64,000 bases of DNA from Cricetomys ansorgei (taxonomy: Eukaryota > Chordata > Mammalia > Rodentia > Nesomyidae). Each line of letters begins with the position of its first letter. The stretch's first letter is position 1. Below, piece after piece: positions 12,955 through 24,542 of the stretch. The translations under genes and the position numbers were made by a program. The notes under the pieces are model-generated. The model was given only the letters and a program-made list of their open reading frames with translations, did no database searches and was not told the DNA's origin. The stretch is from positions 1,240,001 through 1,304,000 of the forward strand of contig JAMJFZ010000811.1 in assembly GCA_026225945.1 (NCBI GenBank). Reading direction: 5' to 3'.

Positions 12955-13274
12955 AGGGACAAAGAGTTAGACAGATTCCCTGGTAGGCAGACAGGTAGGG
13001 AGAGGGGCCATGACTAGGTAATAAAGGTGGTGAACTTCCAGCTTGAGGAAGAATGATTAGATTCCTGACCCAAGACAAAAGCCTGACAGCTTAAAACAAA
13101 GGCCTTGTATGCTCTTATATCCCACGGCAGGCCCCCTCTCAATGGAGAGGCTCAACAAGTTCAAGGCTAGATCAGGACATGTTGCACAACAGTTATATGC
13201 CAATCAACTACCCCATCTTTCTTCAAAGGGACCAACCCTAAAATAGGGGAGGAAAGAGGAAAACTCTTCAGAGA

Positions 13275-13309
<35 letters not shown>

Positions 13310-13562
13310 CAGCCCCTGCGAAGAGACTGGATTTTTCTGCTCCGAGTCTGCTTTGTGGAGGGTCTTTCTCTCTGTGTCCCTGCTGCCTGTATGAGTTTTC
13401 TCACCACCCCCAACCCCCAGTAAATGCCTTAACCTGCTGATTCTCTCTGTTTCTGTGTTGGTGTTGGAGATTTCTCCACTGCTGCCTGTTGTACTCAAGG
13501 CTTTCCTGCCTTTTAAATCTTTAATTGGCAGAGAAAACGAACCCAATCAAGATCCCTAGACT
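12955..13562. mobile_element. Unidentified ~600 bp insertion in L1, possibly LTR-like
   Basis: Non-L1 DNA interrupts an otherwise continuous antisense L1 match. The hexamer CAAGAG occurs at both junctions, near 12952 and 13559. Inside are a run of about 28 A (13279-13306), then a pyrimidine-rich stretch containing 'cagtaaatgcctt' and a T/C-rich end that resembles the R-U5 part of a long terminal repeat. The termini are not clearly TG...CA, so assignment to an endogenous retroviral LTR is tentative. No protein-coding retroviral sequence is present. Confidence 0.4.
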
Positions 13563-13727
13563 GTATCAAGAGTATTAATCCTATCTATCTATGAGCATTG
13601 GAGGTCTCTCCATCTTCCGATTTTAAAAATATCAACTATTATCTTTTTTTTCACGTATTTGTTCAACTGTGCATGCTAGGTAAGGGCTCTACCATTGAGC
13701 CATGTGCTCAGATCTTCACCTAATACT

Positions 13728-13826
13728 TTGTTTTTGAGATAATATCTCATTGTGTAGCTCTGACTAGCCTGGAACTCACTATGTAGACTAGGCTAGACTT
13801 GAACTCACAGAGATCCTTGTCTGTTC
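13728..13826 (-). repeat. B1 SINE, antisense, truncated
   Basis: 'tttttgagataatatctcattgtgtagctctgactagcctggaactc' followed by 'tgtagactaggctagacttgaactcacagagatcc' is reverse-complement B1 lacking one end. Confidence 0.8.
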
Positions 13827-14229
13827 AAAGAGAACTTTACAACAGTATGTCACAGGAGATACTTGATAGAGGTCATCACGAATCTCCAGGAGGAACTGAA
13901 GAACACTGAAGTGAATTTGAGAGAACAGTTACACAATTAGTCTGAACAGCTGTTAAACAATGTGAGATGCACTGACTAGGCTGTAACTTTGTGTCCTCTG
14001 ATTTCCTGGCTCTGTGACCACTGCCACACGCTATCTATAACATGTAGACATCATGATGGCACCAAAACCAGAGGGTTGACAACAGAATGGGAAAACACCT
14101 TGAAAAGAACCTCTCTGGGTGCCTGGCACACACAAGCTTTCCATCGAACCCTTTGTTCTCTTTCAGGAGGAACTCTTTATTGTCACACTGGTATTTAGGT
14201 ATCCCTCTGAGGCCTGAAGAAACAAAGTC

Positions 14230-17100
14230 TATTAACTCACTAGGCACCTGCATCATCCTGCATCTGGAAAGCTCCAGATGGAACACAGAGAAAAGCCATT
14301 GTTTTCTTCTGTCTCCTGTGGTGCTCACTACTTCTGGGAGGGGTCCTGAATACATCTCAGGCTAAAGAAATGTGTGTCACCCTGCATGGATAATTAGAGA
14401 AAGTTAAGAAAACAAAACTCTGACAGGTAGGTATCTGAAGTTGGGCTGATGCAGTCTCTAGGGGATTCAAGTCCTCTGCCAAAGCCAGGTGTGGAAGGTA
14501 CTGGTAACACCAAAGGCTTTGGTTGGAAGTGATGGGAGTCGGGAGGAGATGGAGAGTGAACAGGGATATAAAACTGCTTGTGTTTAAAGCAGAGCAGAGA
14601 AAAAAGTCCAACCTCGAGATAACGGGGAGACAGTTTTAAGACAAAGAGGAGCTATGAGAAAAGACTGCAATATAGGCTGAGTGTCAGTGTGCTTGGGTGG
14701 TGGGAGAAGCATGGGGACAGGCACACGGGTTATCATTGGCTGCAGGGCTGCGTTCAGATGAGATCCGCAGTTCACTTTCACCTTCAATGAAATTTTAAAA
14801 ATGAAAAGATTAAGGAACAGTTACAGATGCTAAAAGGAGCCCTGGCCAGGAGTGGCGGCAGATCTTGGACAGAGGCCACTGTTGATCTTCACAAAAAAAA
14901 AAAAAAAAAAAATTCGTAACAGGTTGAGTGAGATAAAAATTTGAAAGACAAAAATGACCAAATCAAATGTTTGTTCTCAGAAAAGGCCTGTAACACATGC
15001 AATCTTCTGTGAGTACTGATTAATTGGAAAGGTAAGTAACTTAAAGAGATCATAGAAAGTATGATGAGGTTGTCAGGGCTGGAGAGAGCAAGCCTGGGCT
15101 GGGCATATACATGCAGTGCCCTTGGCATGGGTTTCTATCAGGCAGCAGGAGATCTTGGGTCAAAGATGAATGGGACAGTGGGAATTCTGGATCTTTGCAG
15201 TTCTCCCCAAATCTATAGGTAGTGATGTTGAACCCTGAGTTTGGGGCATCCAGGGCAGATACAGCAGCTTAGAGTGTCCTGAGAGGTCCCTACTCTTCAA
15301 CCACTGTTCTGTTTTGAGTGCTTTCATCTGTTCTCACCTGTTCTTTTACTGAGGATGTCTCACCACTATGGCTGTACACACCGCAAGGTTCCTATGATCC
15401 ATCATGTGGAGCTCATCATGTCCTTCGGTTATACGCCCCATCCCTTTCTGGCTTGTTTGAAAATTTCATAGTTTGTACCAAGAGATCTTCCACGTCTGGT
15501 TTTGCAGCTAATTCCTGAAGACTCTGCTCAAGATGGCTGTGCACCTGGGTGTCAGGCCAATTAGTGCTTAACTGTCCAGGGTTGACACTGATATGGCAAG
15601 GGTATGTCATACAATTAGGATGGAGAACCAGGTAAGTGTTTTTCTAGTGCTTGGATAACAGCGAAAATGTCTTCTGTAGCATATGAGATCCTGAGGATGG
15701 ATGCCCACCAGTCTGATCTATATGATTACTCAGGGAGGGACCAGACACACAGAAGAGAAACTAAAGAGAGGATAATTGAGATATTATCCAAGGGTAAGAA
15801 TGTGGCAGGCAGCTTAGCCCGGAAACCCATTACTGATTAGAGGTCACAGGATTTTATGCTAGCCAGCTTAGTCTCAGAATTTGGCAAGCAAGCACTCTTC
15901 ATTTGATGATGCCTGGAAACTTAGGAAGTTAGCTCCTAGGTTATATTTGGCTATTACTAAGTGAATACAAGCCATGCAGCTGTTGTGATGACCTATGAGG
16001 CTGAGGCTTTAGCAATGTAATATTTAGATAGGGGGCTGAAGAAGGAGATTAATTGGATTTATGCAGTCTGGTCCGTGTTGGGGATTTTGAGTCTAGCTTT
16101 GGGCTAAGCTGCCTGTCCATTTCCCCTCGACGTGGAATGATGTGAATGTAATAGAATAGTGAAAGAATCACTTTAACTACCATGAAGATTCTTACCATCC
16201 CCACTTCTAAACCATCCTTTCATCTTTGGAAGAACTTTTCCACAGCAGTAGAACCATGTAACAGTTCTTAGACTTTGTTATGAAAGATGAGTTGTATGTA
16301 GATGGGTAAGAACCCTTTCTACTAAAGAAAACAATCAAACAGACCCACAAAGACACAGAGAGCAAACTACAGGTGATACAGCCTTGTGTGTTTCCCTGGT
16401 AAGACATCTTCCAGTAGCACATCATGGTGCAATGGGAACAAAAAGAAAAACTTACAGGCGATGTGTGCTTTTTTAAAAATCTGGTCTCTGAGTCACATTT
16501 ACCCATTTGAGTATGTTATTTAGAGCAATTTATAGGATTAACCCATACAAACAGTCTTTAAAAATTTAGTTATACCTTATTGAGCACCTGTATACCAAGC
16601 ATCTTGCTAAACGGTAAACATCTTTAAGAAAAGAGACATCTGCAGTGGTAGCTCATTAGAGAGCAAGGAGGAAATCTTCAGGAATACTGGTTTTGCTGAT
16701 GGATTTTTCATCATTATTTTGAATTCAATGACGTGACTTGAGTTCAACTGTACTCATTTAAACATACTAGTCAGAGTAATCTGGACATACTGGGTTAAGC
16801 AGGACAGGCAATGATGTTTCTTACTTTCTATACTTTCTTGGACATCTGTTGTTTAAACCAGCACACTAAGTACTTTGCCTGGTTTCTCATTTAAGGTCAA
16901 AATACCTCTCTGATATGGGGATGATTATTTCTATTCTACCAATGTACAAATTAAGGGTTGAAAGGTCTACATGATTTGATTAAGATAAAAAGGCTAGCAA
17001 GTGGCAAACTAGGAATTTTCAATCTATGCAGTATGATTTTAGAGCCACTGCTGTTAGCCACTTTGCTTTAGCCATCTGTCTCTAAATGATGTAACTCTAA
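14230..17100 (+). repeat. Diverged upstream block of OR52I-like copy 1
   Basis: Interspersed matches show this is related to the upstream DNA of copies 2 and 3. 'gggctgagtgtcagtgtgcttgggtgg' at about 14672 pairs with 21604 and 29812, the Ser-rich 'agatgaatgggacagtgggaattctggatc' area near 15165 with 22418, and 'gaaaatgtcttctgtagca' near 15663 with 22907. Divergence is much higher than between copies 2 and 3. A MIR-like segment lies at about 16860-17060. No open frame is conserved. Confidence 0.6.
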
Positions 17101-17512
17101 TAACACATTTTGCATGAGACAACAGAGAGGATTTTTTGCTGTGCCCTAAAGGAACTCAGGCTTTCTAGAAGCTCCACCAACATTCCCAGGTCTGAGTGAT
17201 ACCACCAAATCAAAGGGGCTTGTGTGGTGTGTTCTCAGAATATGGTGGGTCTGTATATATGCAAGTGCCACACAAAATCACAGAAAATGAGCAACTTAAA
17301 GGGAAGGGAGGTAAAGGGTTATAGCACAGGAATGTGATGGAGTGTTGACCCTTTGTTTTAGGACATCTGGGAAAGTCATTCCATATCCTGTGACCTGGCA
17401 ATACTGGAATGAGGACCATGGTGCATGGTAAAGGAAACACTGTCAAGGTTGGAGCTCAGCTCCTGCAGTTGCAGAGTAGCAGTTCTTTTTTCTTTACCAA
17501 AACTGTCTAGTT

Positions 17513-17514
<2 letters not shown>

Positions 17515-17566
<52 letters not shown>
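17515..17566 (+). repeat. (TA)n microsatellite
   Basis: About 25 uninterrupted TA dinucleotides followed by a T-run. A minus-strand Tyr-Ile open frame here is translation of the repeat. Confidence 0.95.
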
Positions 17567-17568
<2 letters not shown>

Positions 17569-18727
17569 TTTTTTTTTGGGTAGGTACCCATAGTTGTTTT
17601 CTTGGCTTTTATGTTGTTTTAAATAAACTGCTAGGAATCAGTGCTGGGAAGACCTAGATGGGAACCTCAATTGACTGTATGCTGTTAGATGATGTTGGAT
17701 GGATGAAGTGTCTTCTCATTTAAATATTCAAGTCAATTGATTTATGTGGGTATTTGTTGTATATTGCCAACGTAGAAATTCACTCATTATAAATAGTTTC
17801 TCATCTTAGTATTTAGTACATCTTATACTATTTTTCTTTAAAACATGCTTTACCTTCACAAGAATAAAGCTTCCTTGGTCTCTAAAGTTCCTTGGTAGTC
17901 TATTATGAAAAGGGGTAAACAATATTGAAGAAGCAGGAAAGTTTTAGGAAGATTCATCTCTATAAGGGCTGGAAGGGTAATGTGTAATTATTTAGTCTGG
18001 TAATTGAAACTGCTTCAAGGAAACTGAGCCCCAAACCTAAAGCATGTGAAATATTTATATGGAACGTGATTATATCATTTTCTAAAGGCTTTATTTCCTA
18101 CACTTCCCATTTAATGCATTTCTGTGTGACAAGAATATTTTTTCATCATTTCTCTAGGTTCTATTACAAGGAGGCATAATATGACATTTGGCCTCAAAAA
18201 TTTTCTTAATTTAGCAATCATAAGAAAGAAAGACAAATTCTTCTGTTGATTCATTATGCTGAATTAGTTGGCTATAAGGAATATATAAAATGTGTCTCCT
18301 AACTATTTCACAGGCTAGGATCACACAAAGTTACAGATAGAAGACACAAGTCTTGAGTGTATACCATACATTATAGGTGAACCATTGAAATCATCAATTA
18401 AGAATCGCTAAGGGTCAACATGAGTGATTCCTTGTTAAAGGCTTGAAGTAAAAATAAACATACAATACCTGCATGGGACTAGGTGGAGGGCATGGGGGAG
18501 AACTGCCTGAAAAACTGAAAAGTTGATCCTTGAGATGTGGAAGGAAATTAGTAAGGCACAGAGAATGGAAGGCTGCTTTTTAAATATGTTAACTTTTAGG
18601 TCATGAAAACCACCAGGATGAAAATACCCTAACGATTTGTGAATATCACCCGCAAGAATCAATTTTATAAGAATATCACCTCTCTTACAGTATCTCATAA
18701 GCTAACAGGAAAGCAGTCCCACTAGTG
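17567..18727. other. Copy 1 proximal 5' flank, no gene seen
   Basis: AT-rich. Unlike copies 2 and 3, this flank immediately before the receptor shows no obvious match to the other copies, although the coding exon that follows is near-identical to them. A possible acceptor ('ggaaagcag') ends near 18716. Confidence 0.45.
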
Positions 18728-19678
18728 ATGCTGGAGACATCCTACAACCACACAATGGAATTTCCTGCCACCTTCTTCCTTGTGGGCATTCCAGGTTTGC
18801 AGTCTTCCTACCTTTGGCTGGCCATCGCATTTAGTGCCATGTACAGCATAGCCCTCCTGGGAAACACTCTCATCATTACTGTGATCTGCAGGGGTTCCAC
18901 TCTCCAAGAGCCCATGTACTTCCTTCTATGTGTTCTGGCTGCTGTGGACATTGTTATGGCTTCTTCTGTGGTACCTAAGATGGTGAGCATCTTCAGCTCA
19001 GGAGACAGGTCCATTGGTTTCAATGCCTGTTTCACTCAGATGTACTTTGTCCATGCAGCCACAGCTGCAGAGACAGGCCTGCTACTGGCCATGGCTTTTG
19101 ATCGCTATGTGGCCATCTGCAAGCCCCTACATTATATGAGAATTCTCACTCCTCATGTGATGCTGGGAATGAGTGTGGCTATCACCATGAGAGCTGTTAT
19201 TTTTATGACTCCACTGAGTTGGATGTTGAGTCATTTGCCTTTCTGTGGCTCTAATGTAGTTCCTCATTCCTACTGTGAACACATGGCTGTGGCTAAGTTA
19301 GCATGTGGTGACCCCATGCCTACCAGTCTCTACAGTTTGATTTTTTCCTCCATCATTGTGGGCTCAGATGTAGCCTTCATCTCTGCCTCATATACTTTCA
19401 TTCTCAGGGCAGTATTTGGTCTGTCCTCAAAGAATGCCCAGCGGAAGGCCCTGAGTACATGTGGTTCTCATGTTGGGGTCATGGCCCTGTACTATCTTCC
19501 AGGGATGGTTTCTATCTATGTAGCCTTGCTGGGGCAGGATAAAGTTTCCCTGCACACTCAAGTGCTGTTAGCTGACTTATACCTGATTATTCCACCTACC
19601 TTTAACCCTATCATTTATGGTATTAGGACCAGACAAATCCGTGAGCAGTTATGGAGTCTGCTGAAGCTGTTTCTTTGA
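18728..19678 (+). CDS. Or52i-like: Class I olfactory receptor, OR52I-like copy 1
   Basis: Intact 316-residue receptor starting at the ATG at 18728; the preceding in-frame codon is GTG, and this start aligns with the family N-terminus (M-x-x-x-x-YNHT). Asn at residue 7 sits in an NHT glycosylation site. TM1 GN, PMYFLL, MAFDRYVAIC, the PFCGSNVV/SYCEH ECL2 cysteines, KALSTCGSH and FNPIIYGI are all present. From 18781 to 19060 the DNA is identical to copy 3 and differs from copy 2 at one base. After mid-gene it follows copy 2 except in TM5, where it resembles copy 3. Relative to copy 2 it lacks 2 bp near 19665, so the C-terminus ends LLKLFL rather than continuing to the FDLSTKGS tail. The short tail probably still allows function. 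Confidence 0.95.
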   Translation: MLETSYNHTMEFPATFFLVGIPGLQSSYLWLAIAFSAMYSIALLGNTLIITVICRGSTLQEPMYFLLCVLAAVDIVMASSVVPKMVSIFSSGDRSIGFNACFTQMYFVHAATAAETGLLLAMAFDRYVAICKPLHYMRILTPHVMLGMSVAITMRAVIFMTPLSWMLSHLPFCGSNVVPHSYCEHMAVAKLACGDPMPTSLYSLIFSSIIVGSDVAFISASYTFILRAVFGLSSKNAQRKALSTCGSHVGVMALYYLPGMVSIYVALLGQDKVSLHTQVLLADLYLIIPPTFNPIIYGIRTRQIREQLWSLLKLFL

Positions 19679-20603
19679 CCTGTCTACTAAAGGTTCATGA
19701 ACACAAGCTTCTCATACCTCAAGCGTTCTAGTCAACTGCAAAGATAACCCTGAGATCTAGGGAGCTGGATTGGTTTACAGGTGTAGAGTGTCCTTTTAAG
19801 ACACTCCATCTTCTCACTAGAGTGTGACTGAAGTGATTGTATTTTCTGGTGTATTTATTTAGAATGCTATCTGATGATATTTGGGCAGAGAATGTGATTT
19901 GGTATTGTTTTCTTTTATTATTTTTTGATCTTTACTCCAATATACCATCAGTTCTTCTGTTGATAAAAGTTACTGTTTCTCACCTTTATTCTTACTGGAA
20001 TTTTTTGGACTTGTTCCTCTCCTCATGTAGTATTATAGTAAAAACTGTTAGACTTTAATCTCTGGCCACTAATGAATCAATTTCATTTGATATCTGTATT
20101 TCTTCCTGGAGCACAAACCTCCTCCATCTAAAACAAATTTTAGTTTAACTTATGTAAAGTTTAGGTCAATAATTTTGGGTCCTTGTTAATAAATTTTTTT
20201 GGAAATAGAAATCTGAACCACAATAAAAGAAACCAATTCACAGCGTGGATGAGGAGAACGAAGCTCTGGGTCCAATCCCCTTCTGACAGCCACACGATTG
20301 ATTAGGAATGACACACACACACACACACATTTGATTCTTAATGAATTTGACAATCTTAATAAGATTAATTCTCTGCTAGTTTACAATTCAAAGTGCTAGG
20401 AGAAACTGCAATAGCAAGTTGGTAAATGGTTTCCTTGGTTAGAACAAAATGTCTTTTGTCTCTTTTTATTAGCTCCAGTTGAAGTCTACTAAAAACCATC
20501 AAGTGTAGTGCTGCCATAAAGACAGAGACATAACCAGTGAATAGAATAGGGGGCTCAGGCCTAAACTCTGAGGTGCAGTTTGTTAACAGACCTGGTGCTG
20601 GAA
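19679..20603 (+). repeat. 3' flank duplicated between copies 1 and 2
   Basis: Matches 25500-26417. The first about 180 bases are almost identical, about 200 bases (around 19855-20075) are clearly diverged, and identity is high again from about 20085. A short (AC)n run at 20311-20329 is longer than its counterpart near 26132. The match ends abruptly at 20601, where copy 2's spacer carries an extra 2.4 kb. No gene is present. Confidence 0.85.
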
Positions 20604-20624
20604 ATTGAAGAATTAAATTTATCA

Positions 20625-20814
20625 GGGATGGTGAGATAGATGGCTTACTGAGCAAAGGTGCTTCCTGTCAAGTCTGAGCCTAAGTTCAGTCCCTGGGACC
20701 AAGATGATGGAAGAGAGGACTGACTTTTCCCAGTTGTTCTCAGACCTGCACATACATGCATCATGGCCTGGACATGCTCACATCCATATACACAATAAAT
20801 AAATAAAAAGTAAA
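20625..20814 (+). repeat. B2/B3-type SINE
   Basis: 'atggtgagatagatggcttactgagcaaaggtgcttcctgtcaag' is a tRNA-derived B2/B3 head. The element ends in 'cacaataaataaataaaaa'. It is orthologous in position to the element at 28858, so it predates the duplication. Confidence 0.8.
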
Positions 20815-20859
20815 TAAACAAAATATAAAAATGAATGTACTAAGAAAAACTATGAATGT

Positions 20860-23800
20860 CAGGCCATTTGATTTCTTTCTAGATGCATGCTATATCATTA
20901 GTGTGATGTTTGGATATCCTCTGGGGACTTGAGGACACAAACACTCTTCACTCTCTAGGCACCCGACTCCTCACAGTCTGCACTGTGCCAGGGACTGAGC
21001 ACAGAAGAGAGCCAGTCTCTGGAGAAGTCAGTGTTTGGCTTCTGGGCAGAGGCCAAGGGAAGTGTGTGTCCAGGGAAGAGACAGGGTGTCAGAGTTTCTA
21101 GGGAAAGGGAAGTCTCCCAGTGGGAGGCCTTTGAAAACAACAGCACTGATTGTAACTCCATTGTCTTTGCTCTCCTCTGGTTCCTGTGTTATTACTGCTT
21201 CTCTTGAAGGACTTAAATAAATATACGTGATGTTTAGTGTAAGGAATATGGACTACTAGACATGCTTAATCAGAGAATGTTGCATGAGGAAATTGCTATG
21301 TGGATAACTGAATTAGAAAAAGAGATTGGACTTAGGAAGTCTTTAGGTGAGGGTCACCTCAGAAATGAGGGTTCAAGTACTCTTATAAAGTATATAACTA
21401 TAAAGCATCTGATCAGCTCTGGAGGCATTATGGATACCTACAGCTTCTGGCAATGAAGGGAATGATGGCAGACATGGGAAAAGGGGTGGTTATATAGGAC
21501 TACTTATGCATAAAACAGAGAAATAAAAAGGCAAGCGTAATACTGGAATGTAGATAAATACTTTTAGAGGTTAAGATTGGCTGTGAGAAAATCAATGCAA
21601 CAGGGCTGAGTGAGATTATGCTTGGGTGTAGAAGGAGGTACTTAGGTAAGGAGGGATACGAAGTTGTCATGGGCAGCAAAGCTATATTCAAATGAGGGAT
21701 GTAGTACTACTTTCATCTGGAAGAATATTAATTATGTATTTCTCCATCCTTTAATTGGAATAAAGTATCCTCCCAAATCCTATGATTTACTTATTGATGC
21801 TAAGTGTTTTGTATAGTCCACTTTTCAAAGATGGACCCTCCTCTAGACATCATCTTCACGGTTGAATTTTCACAACGGTGCAAGGCTGGAAAGTTGTCTC
21901 AGGAGAGATGAGCCTAGCCTTTCTGAAAAGAATTCACCTGAACTAGCAGGGAGCAGTGTGGCTACACATGTGTGTTCATGAGTTGATGGGATAATCTCTA
22001 GAAACCTTAGGTTTCTGTTATGTTATAGCATGTATTTTAAATGAACCGAACAGCTAATAAAAAATAAGAAAGCAGGGAGTAATGCTAAAATAGGTGAATT
22101 GACAACAGATCTTCAGTAGAGGTCACTACTGAAGCAACCAAAAAATTTAAATATCTTAAAGAAGAGACAGTTAAGAAAAAAAAAATGTTCCTTCCTTTAA
22201 AAACACTAAAAACACACATACTTCTCTAGCAATGATGATGAAGAAAAGTAAATAAAAGATAAGAAACGAAGAAGAATATCATTAACTCCAAGCCACAGTG
22301 AGCATCTGGAAAGTTAAGAGGTGAGGTTCCCAGGGCGGGAGATGGGAAGAGGGAGCAGGGCATAAGGTGAGGATGCCCTCCGATGAGAGGTGAGTTTATA
22401 CAGATCAGCTTCTGGGTCAGGGGTGAATGGGTGTGGGCATCATGGGTCGTTCACTTTTCTTCAGATCTATAGGCACCAAACTGAACCCCAAATCTGTAGC
22501 ATCCCACACACAGCCTGCGGTCTTAGACACCCAGGCGTACTTTTCACTCTTCTTCCCAGTTCCACTCTGGAACTCTTCTCAGTGCTGGCCTCACCTGTCA
22601 GCGGTGTCTCACTCTGTGGTCACATACAACATGGACTTCATGGACTGTGACAGAGAACTTGTTATTTAGCACAATCCATCTCACTGTATGGCCTTTATCA
22701 TTCTTAAGGTTTTTGTTTCATGGTGTGTTTCAAATGGACCACAGGTGACTACCAACTCTCAGAAATCTGGCTATTTAGACAACTCTTGAGGATTCTGCAC
22801 CAGTGTGGAGTCAGTCAGCTCTCCAGGAGTCAGCTGAGGGCAAACGGACACCGTGTTGTGAGGATGGGGAAACGGACAAGTGCTTTTTTCTGCTTTTCTA
22901 ATGTAGAAAATGTCTTCTGTAGCACGTGGATCCTAACACAGATTTCCATCATTCTGACCTGTCCAATCATTCCAGAGACAATGAGAAGAGAGGTAAGTAG
23001 AGTCAGGGTAAGGAGTACGGAAACTCTTTATGAATGAGGGAGTTACAGGATTAGATAGCTACTCGAAGGAATCTTGAGGCTTGGCAAATGATCTCTTTCC
23101 ACTGAAAGCTGGAATGGATACTTCTTGGGCTACATCTGACTATGCTTAAGTCAACACCTGTCTTGGTGATATGACCACCCCAGGCTAAGGCCTCAGGGGA
23201 TGCAATGCTCAGGCTCTGTGGGTTTTCAGGAAAGAGATTAGAGGGACTTATTGTGGTCTAGTCCACAGTTATATTCTTGAATCAATTTTTAGATCAAACT
23301 ACCTGTGCATGTTTCAAGAGAGAGGAATGATGTGACAGCATTCAGGAGTGAGTTGAGGCAGGAATGTAGACTCTTTAAAGAAGGCTTGACACCCCCATTC
23401 TGTCCTTAATCCAACTCCTTTTGGCATTGGTATTTTTAGGACACTAGAGCCACACACATTCTCAGGCTTTCTCATTAAAGGTGGACTTTTAGATAAGTGT
23501 AAGAAAGTTTTTTTTTATTTTATTTTGAGAAGTGATAATGATAGAAAAAATATTAAATGAACAAACCAAAAAAACCCTTAGTTTTGAGCCAGTTCCTCAC
23601 TGCAGTTCACAGTTATCTTGGCATTTATAACAATTCTAAGAGAAAACTTCCAGTGGCTAATTATGGGAGGACAATGGAGCACTTAAGAGAATGGTAACTG
23701 TGTTGATGGATTTAGTTATTTTTAATGTTACTGTTTATTGCTCTTACCCACTTATGGGTGCTCTTAGAGCAATCTGGAGTTAAAAGGTTAAGCAGAGAAA

Positions 23801-24542
23801 CCAGGATCATTATAAAATATGCTGTATTTTTATGAAAACCAAGTACTTTATATCATCTTCTATTTAAATTGCAAAAGACCAATGGTCAAATTATAGCATG
23901 GAAGTTTTAAATAAAACTGACTAAGGCAAAAACAGCACTAAGTGATTCAGTGATGTTTTTAGTGGAGGAGCATGCCTCTAGCTGTGATATAATTAGGTCC
24001 TTTGTTTTCTTGATTCATGGTGATGTAGGGCTAATCCCTCACCTGCAGTAGCACAAAGAACTACATTGAAGTTTTGCTTTATATTCTAAGAAAAACTCCA
24101 TGTTTTACCTTGAAGATCCTTCAATGTCTCCTGACAGTGAAACCACTTCAACAAGAATCACTCACTAGAAAATACAAGATACAGCTAGGTAGAGCATTAG
24201 CATAGTCAATTCAGGTCTTTTCTAGGTCACTCCGAGAGATTTTATGAAAAGCTCAGAGAGGTTTCTAATTTCACATCTTCATGCAATGTGAAAGGAGAGA
24301 GGACACAGACTTCCTACAGCAGCAAAGTCATCTGATGATTCTGAACAGTCAATAGAACCTTAACACAGAGCATCTTGATGAGCTTGGCAAATGGAGCAAG
24401 ATGGCTTAATGTGTGTTCTCTGATTGTGAAAACGCTGCTGAGACATTCCAGATTCGCCTACACCACAGCCAGAAGCACGTCTGATGGCATTCTGTCCTCT
24501 TCTCTCATCACTTCATATTGCAATAGAAAAACCATCTCAGCT
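20860..24542 (+). repeat. Copy 2 upstream duplicated block
   Basis: Corresponds to 29070-32819. Similarity is moderate with indels over 20860-22250, near-identical over about 22270-23425, poor over about 23430-23820, and near-identical again from about 23830 into the coding exon. Open frames at 22390-23037 are repeated intact at 30621-31268, but they carry no recognisable domain. They persist only because the DNA is nearly identical. Confidence 0.85.
22985..22998 (+). promoter_or_regulatory. Candidate 5' splice site of a non-coding exon, copy 2
   Basis: 'agaagagag' followed by GTAAGT gives a near-consensus donor with the cut after 22992. It lies in the block shared almost exactly with copy 3. 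OR genes normally have one or more 5' non-coding exons a few kb upstream; the distance of about 1.5 kb to the coding exon fits. Copy 1 has GATAAT at the matching position (about 15758), so its donor looks destroyed. Confidence 0.4.

Larger units (their letters stand above)
9885..13640 (-). mobile_element. LINE-1 (antisense), one or two copies, interrupted
   Basis: The plus strand reads as reverse-complement rodent L1. 3' UTR-like DNA ('gaattttatacatgtatataatatg') begins near 9905. ORF2-like antisense follows: 'cttggttattgtgaatagagcaac' near 11602, 'ggtcttccatactgatatccatagtagctgtacca' near 11740, 'cttctgcactgttggagccctgttcagg' near 12396 and 'aactgcattgaatgtataaattgctttt' near 12904. L1 resumes at about 13565 with 'tattaatcctatctatctatgagcattgg'. 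A B1 and an unidentified insertion interrupt it. It is non-functional. The part before 11100 may be a separate copy. Confidence 0.75.

Noticed and set aside
22390..23037. Three overlapping frames repeated at 30621-31268 that could be a conserved small gene
   Set aside because: Protein identity merely mirrors near-identical DNA, more than one overlapping frame is equally preserved, no domain is present, and copy 1's homologous block lacks them.
24375..24542. In-frame open extension upstream of OR52I-like copy 2 (and 32652-32819 in copy 3), which would add 56 residues
   Set aside because: The added segment has no OR-like sequence, a family start aligns at 24543/24546 and 32820/32823, and a possible acceptor precedes those ATGs. 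The frame is open in both copies only because the DNA is nearly identical.
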